This document shows, in pieces, positions 53,861 to 56,463 of a DNA stretch of 56,463 bases. This DNA is from CAZXSK01 sp964642855. Its GTDB lineage: Bacteria > Planctomycetota > Phycisphaerae > SM23-33. Each line of letters starts with the position of its first letter. The first letter of the stretch is position 1. The position numbers were made by a program, and so were the translations under genes. Location: positions 1 to 56,463 of the forward strand of contig CAZXSK010000018.1 of the NCBI GenBank assembly GCA_964642855.1, given 5' to 3'. Under the pieces are notes generated by a model. It ran no database searches. It was not told the DNA's origin and worked only from the letters and a program-made list of their open reading frames with translations.

Positions 53861-55135
53861 GTGCAGGTCGGGCTGCTCGGGCGTTCGCTGGGCATGGACG
53901 AAGGCGGCGTGCTGATGGCCACGTGCATTGCCTCGGCTGTCGCTGCCCTGGCGATGGGCCTGTGGGCGAACTACCCGATCGCCCTGGCGCCCGGGATGGG
54001 CGAGAACTTCTACTTCGCCCTCACCCTTGCCCCGGCGATGGCTGCGCTGGGCACGGGGCAGGGGTGGCAGATGGCGTTGGCCCTGACCGCGGTGGCGGGG
54101 CTGGTCTTCCTGATGCTATCGGCTGTCAACTTCCGGGCGAAGGTGCTCAACGCCATACCCGACTCGCTGAAAAGCGGCATCGCCGCGGGGATCGGCCTGT
54201 TCATCGCGGTGGTGGGCATGAACTACGGGCACCTGGTCGTCAAGGCCCCGGGCGGAGGGCTTACGCAACTGGCGCCCATGCGGGGCAACTACATCGCCTG
54301 GCTGACGCTGCTGGGCCTGGCGGTCACGCTGATGCTCATGGCCTTTCGGCTTCGCGGGGCCATTCTCGTGGGTATCCTGGCCACCACGGTGGTGGGCATC
54401 CTGTGGGGCAAGATCGACCTGAACCTGCAGATCGTCGCCGTGCCCACCGGCCTGCAGCACACGGCCGGGGGCTTCGGCCACGGGTTCGTAGGCGTCTGGC
54501 AGGCCCTGGGCGATCACTGGCCGGACATTCTCATCGCCCTCTTCGTGCTGCTGTTCATGGACCTTTTCGACACCGTCGGCACGCTGGTGGGCGTTGCCCG
54601 TCGGGCGGGGCTGATGGACAGCGGCCGGCTGCCGCGGGCCGAGCGTGCCCTCGCCGCCGACGCCACAGGCACCGTTGTCGGTGCGTTCCTGGGCACCTCG
54701 ACGGTCACCAGCTATATCGAGTCGGTCACGGGTGTCCAGGCCGGGGCCCGCACGGGTCTCTCGGCCGTGGTCGTGGCCATCTGCATGCTGCTGGCGATGT
54801 TCTTCCAGCCGGTGGTCAACATGGTCATGGGCAGCTTCTCGGTCGACGGCGTGGACAAGTTCCCGACCATCGCGCCGGCGCTGATCGTCGTCGGGGCGAT
54901 CATGATGCGTGCGATGCGCGACATCGAGTGGGACGACATCACCGAAGCCTTGCCGGCGTTCCTGGTGGTCGTCACGATCCCCCTGGCCTACAGCATCGCC
55001 GACGGCATCGCGATCGGCTTCATCTCGTACGCCGTGGGCAAGTTCGTGTCGGGCCGGCCGAAGGAATGCCCGCTGCTGGTCTATGTCTTCGCAGCGCTGT
55101 TCGTGCTGAAGTTCGCTTTGCCCCAGGTCGGCTAG
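53861..55135 (+). CDS. AzgA-type purine permease, 5' end lost in gap
   Basis: About 424 residues are visible. GLLGRSLGMDEGGVLMATCIASAVAALAMGLWANYPIALAPGMGENFYFA corresponds to roughly residues 45-95 of AzgA/PbuG-like proteins (COG2252), so about 45-55 N-terminal residues lie in the gap. Later LLFMDLFDTVGTLVGVARRAGLMD, GTSTVTSYIESVTGVQAGARTGL and SIADGIAIGFISYAVGKF are signature segments of this NCS2-related family. About ten membrane helices follow in the visible part. It imports adenine, guanine or hypoxanthine by proton symport. It is marked partial because of the gap, not because of mutation. Confidence 0.88.
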   Translation: MQVGLLGRSLGMDEGGVLMATCIASAVAALAMGLWANYPIALAPGMGENFYFALTLAPAMAALGTGQGWQMALALTAVAGLVFLMLSAVNFRAKVLNAIPDSLKSGIAAGIGLFIAVVGMNYGHLVVKAPGGGLTQLAPMRGNYIAWLTLLGLAVTLMLMAFRLRGAILVGILATTVVGILWGKIDLNLQIVAVPTGLQHTAGGFGHGFVGVWQALGDHWPDILIALFVLLFMDLFDTVGTLVGVARRAGLMDSGRLPRAERALAADATGTVVGAFLGTSTVTSYIESVTGVQAGARTGLSAVVVAICMLLAMFFQPVVNMVMGSFSVDGVDKFPTIAPALIVVGAIMMRAMRDIEWDDITEALPAFLVVVTIPLAYSIADGIAIGFISYAVGKFVSGRPKECPLLVYVFAALFVLKFALPQVG

Positions 55136-55165
55136 CGATCGGGGCTTCGCCTGTCGGCGGGGCGG

Positions 55166-56389
55166 TCAGTCGCCGGACGATTCATCCTGCTCGGGATCGT
55201 CCTCGTCATCGCCGGATCTCTCCAGTGAATCCGGCGCGCCCAGCGGCTGGCGGATGGTGAGCTTCCGCCCGGCCCGGGAGATTCTCATCGTCACCGTCCG
55301 CAGCGCGCCCACTTGGCGGATCACCGCGAACAACTGGGCGGAGTTGGCGACCTCCCTGCCCTGTACCTGCAGGATCCGGTCGCCGACGCGGATTCGCCTG
55401 GCCGCCTCGGCCGGACCGTTCTCGACGAGCTCGGTCACCTCCACGCCGTCGGGCGTGTCCTTGACGGCCAGCCCGAGTCGCCCTTGTCCGGACTGCAGTT
55501 CGCCCTTGGGCAGCTTGAGCTTGCCCGCCCATTCCAGCCATCGGGGCTCCAGTGCGGGCAGCCGGTTGCCCAGCACGGCCTCCAGGGCCTTGCGCCCGGT
55601 GGGGTCCTTGACGTACGTCTTCTTGTACCGCTCGTACCAGTCCTGCAGCTTGTCGTTCTGCCATAGATACAGCATCACGTAGCGGCTTTGGGCGTACGCC
55701 AGTTGCGCCTGCTCCATGAAGTCGTCGTGCCCCATCTCGAAGAGATCCTTCAGCGGGATCGTCTCTTCCCTGCGACACGCCTTCTGCAGCGTCAGCACGC
55801 GAAGATCCACGAACGGCTCGAGCCCGCCGGGCGTGATGTACGCAGCCTCGAACAGCGTGGCCAGGCCTTCGTTGACCCACAGGGCGTGGACCTGTCGCGG
55901 CTCGGTGGTATCGGCGTGGTGCAGGGCGTGGGTGAATTCGTGGATGAGCACCCGCCCGCGGTCGATGGACGTCAGCTTCCTGCCCAGGGGGTTGTAATAG
56001 CCGGTGACCTTGTGCTTCTCGTACAGCTTGCCGGCGAGCTTCTCGTAGTCCTCGACGGTCGGCAGGACCACGGTCACGTACCACTCCGGCGTCTCGGTCA
56101 GCAAGGTCTTCCGCTGGGCGTCCAGATACGCCGCCAGCAGCCGGGCCGTTCGGGCAAAGGTCTCGTCGTCCAACGCGCTGACATACACCAGCCGGCGGTC
56201 CTTGTCCTGCCTCGCCTGGTAGTCCTCGCCCAGACGCTGCTGAATCCTGCGGGCCTTCTCTGCCGCCTCGGCGTGGATGTCCTTCTCGCGGGCTCCCGTC
56301 GATGCGGGCCCCAGCGAAACCAGCAGCGACAGCGACCCCGTCGCGAGAATCAGAGTCTGCACGATTTTGCGGGCAATCCCTCGATTCAT
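55166..56389 (-). CDS. HExxH metallopeptidase-like protein with PDZ domain
   Basis: 407 residues from ATG 56389, preceded by GGAGGAG; the frame to 56449 was rejected. Signal peptide near residues 8-33 (IVQTLILATGSLSLLVSLGPAST). A gluzincin-type zinc site appears as VLIHEFTHALHH (HEFTH), with the downstream Glu in VNEGLATLFEAAY, as in DUF1570-like peptidases. The C-terminal ~90 residues form a PDZ domain (GRLGLAVKDTPDGVEVTELVENGPAEAARRIRVGDRILQVQGREVANSAQ), then a strongly acidic tail (DDEDDPEQDESSGD). It is probably a secreted or membrane-associated protease or peptidase-like binding protein. The substrate is unknown. Confidence 0.85.
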   Translation of the reverse strand: MNRGIARKIVQTLILATGSLSLLVSLGPASTGAREKDIHAEAAEKARRIQQRLGEDYQARQDKDRRLVYVSALDDETFARTARLLAAYLDAQRKTLLTETPEWYVTVVLPTVEDYEKLAGKLYEKHKVTGYYNPLGRKLTSIDRGRVLIHEFTHALHHADTTEPRQVHALWVNEGLATLFEAAYITPGGLEPFVDLRVLTLQKACRREETIPLKDLFEMGHDDFMEQAQLAYAQSRYVMLYLWQNDKLQDWYERYKKTYVKDPTGRKALEAVLGNRLPALEPRWLEWAGKLKLPKGELQSGQGRLGLAVKDTPDGVEVTELVENGPAEAARRIRVGDRILQVQGREVANSAQLFAVIRQVGALRTVTMRISRAGRKLTIRQPLGAPDSLERSGDDEDDPEQDESSGD

Positions 56390-56463
56390 GGCTCCTCCGG
56401 CGCGCTCTATCGGCCGGATTCGCACGCGGCGTAAGTAAGCCCTCCACAAACATCGACTGCCTC

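Overview
This is a 56.5 kb, GC-rich (roughly 60-65%) stretch of a draft bacterial chromosome. Two runs of exactly 100 N (27912-28011, 53761-53860) mark scaffold joins of unknown true length. The gene content points to a Gram-negative-type envelope (lipopolysaccharide core kinase, GT9 heptosyltransferase) together with an H-X9-DG prepilin, many tandem pseudopilins, an ECF sigma/anti-sigma pair fused to a pilin-like domain, McsA/McsB, a deoxyhypusine-synthase-like protein and several very large low-homology operon proteins. That mix is typical of Planctomycetota, perhaps a Phycisphaerae-like lineage. This is an inference from content, as no rRNA or other phylogenetic marker is present. I found no tRNA, rRNA, CRISPR, insertion sequence or phage gene.

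Layout. 1-11 kb: a secreted thioredoxin-like protein diverges from a tightly overlapping LPS-core/phospholipid operon (GT9, WaaP-like kinase, GT4, PlsY). Then come an L-rhamnose isomerase-like enzyme, a lone H-X9-DG prepilin, a GAF-SpoIIE phosphatase, a HAD phosphatase and a decayed YprB-like RNase H protein. 11.2-25.4 kb: one 12-gene minus-strand operon for a type II secretion/type IV pilus-like machine. In transcription order it encodes PilB-1, PilT, PilB-2, GspF, four GspG-like pseudopilins, GspH-, GspI- and GspJ-like minor pseudopilins and a GspK-like protein. A good promoter and a ~250 nt structured leader precede it. No secretin, GspC/L/M or prepilin peptidase is present.

25.8-36 kb: an ECF sigma factor and its pilin-fused anti-sigma factor diverge from a heparinase-like protein interrupted by a gap. 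An HNH nuclease converges on a Mut7-C protein behind a sirtuin. ClpX follows a small membrane protein, then a GT4 enzyme, then the arginine-kinase pair McsB/McsA. 36-40 kb: a deoxyhypusine-synthase-like enzyme, a P1B metal ATPase and an ABC-2 permease.

41-51 kb: the least familiar block, a six-gene operon encoding three different SPFH (HflK/HflC/prohibitin-like) membrane proteins, an ABC ATPase with an acidic repeat-bearing tail, an ABC permease with a large extracytoplasmic insert, and a 684-residue membrane-anchored protein of unknown function. The ABC-2 permease gene at 39.6-41 kb diverges from it. 51-56 kb: a secretin-N-like protein with a poly-Asp linker, a NUDT22-like Nudix protein, a gap-truncated AzgA-type purine permease and a PDZ-containing HExxH peptidase.

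Regulatory signals are unusually readable. Several promoters fit TTGNNN-16/18 bp-TANNNT, and three genes have a -10 box exactly six bases before the start codon, which suggests leaderless mRNAs.
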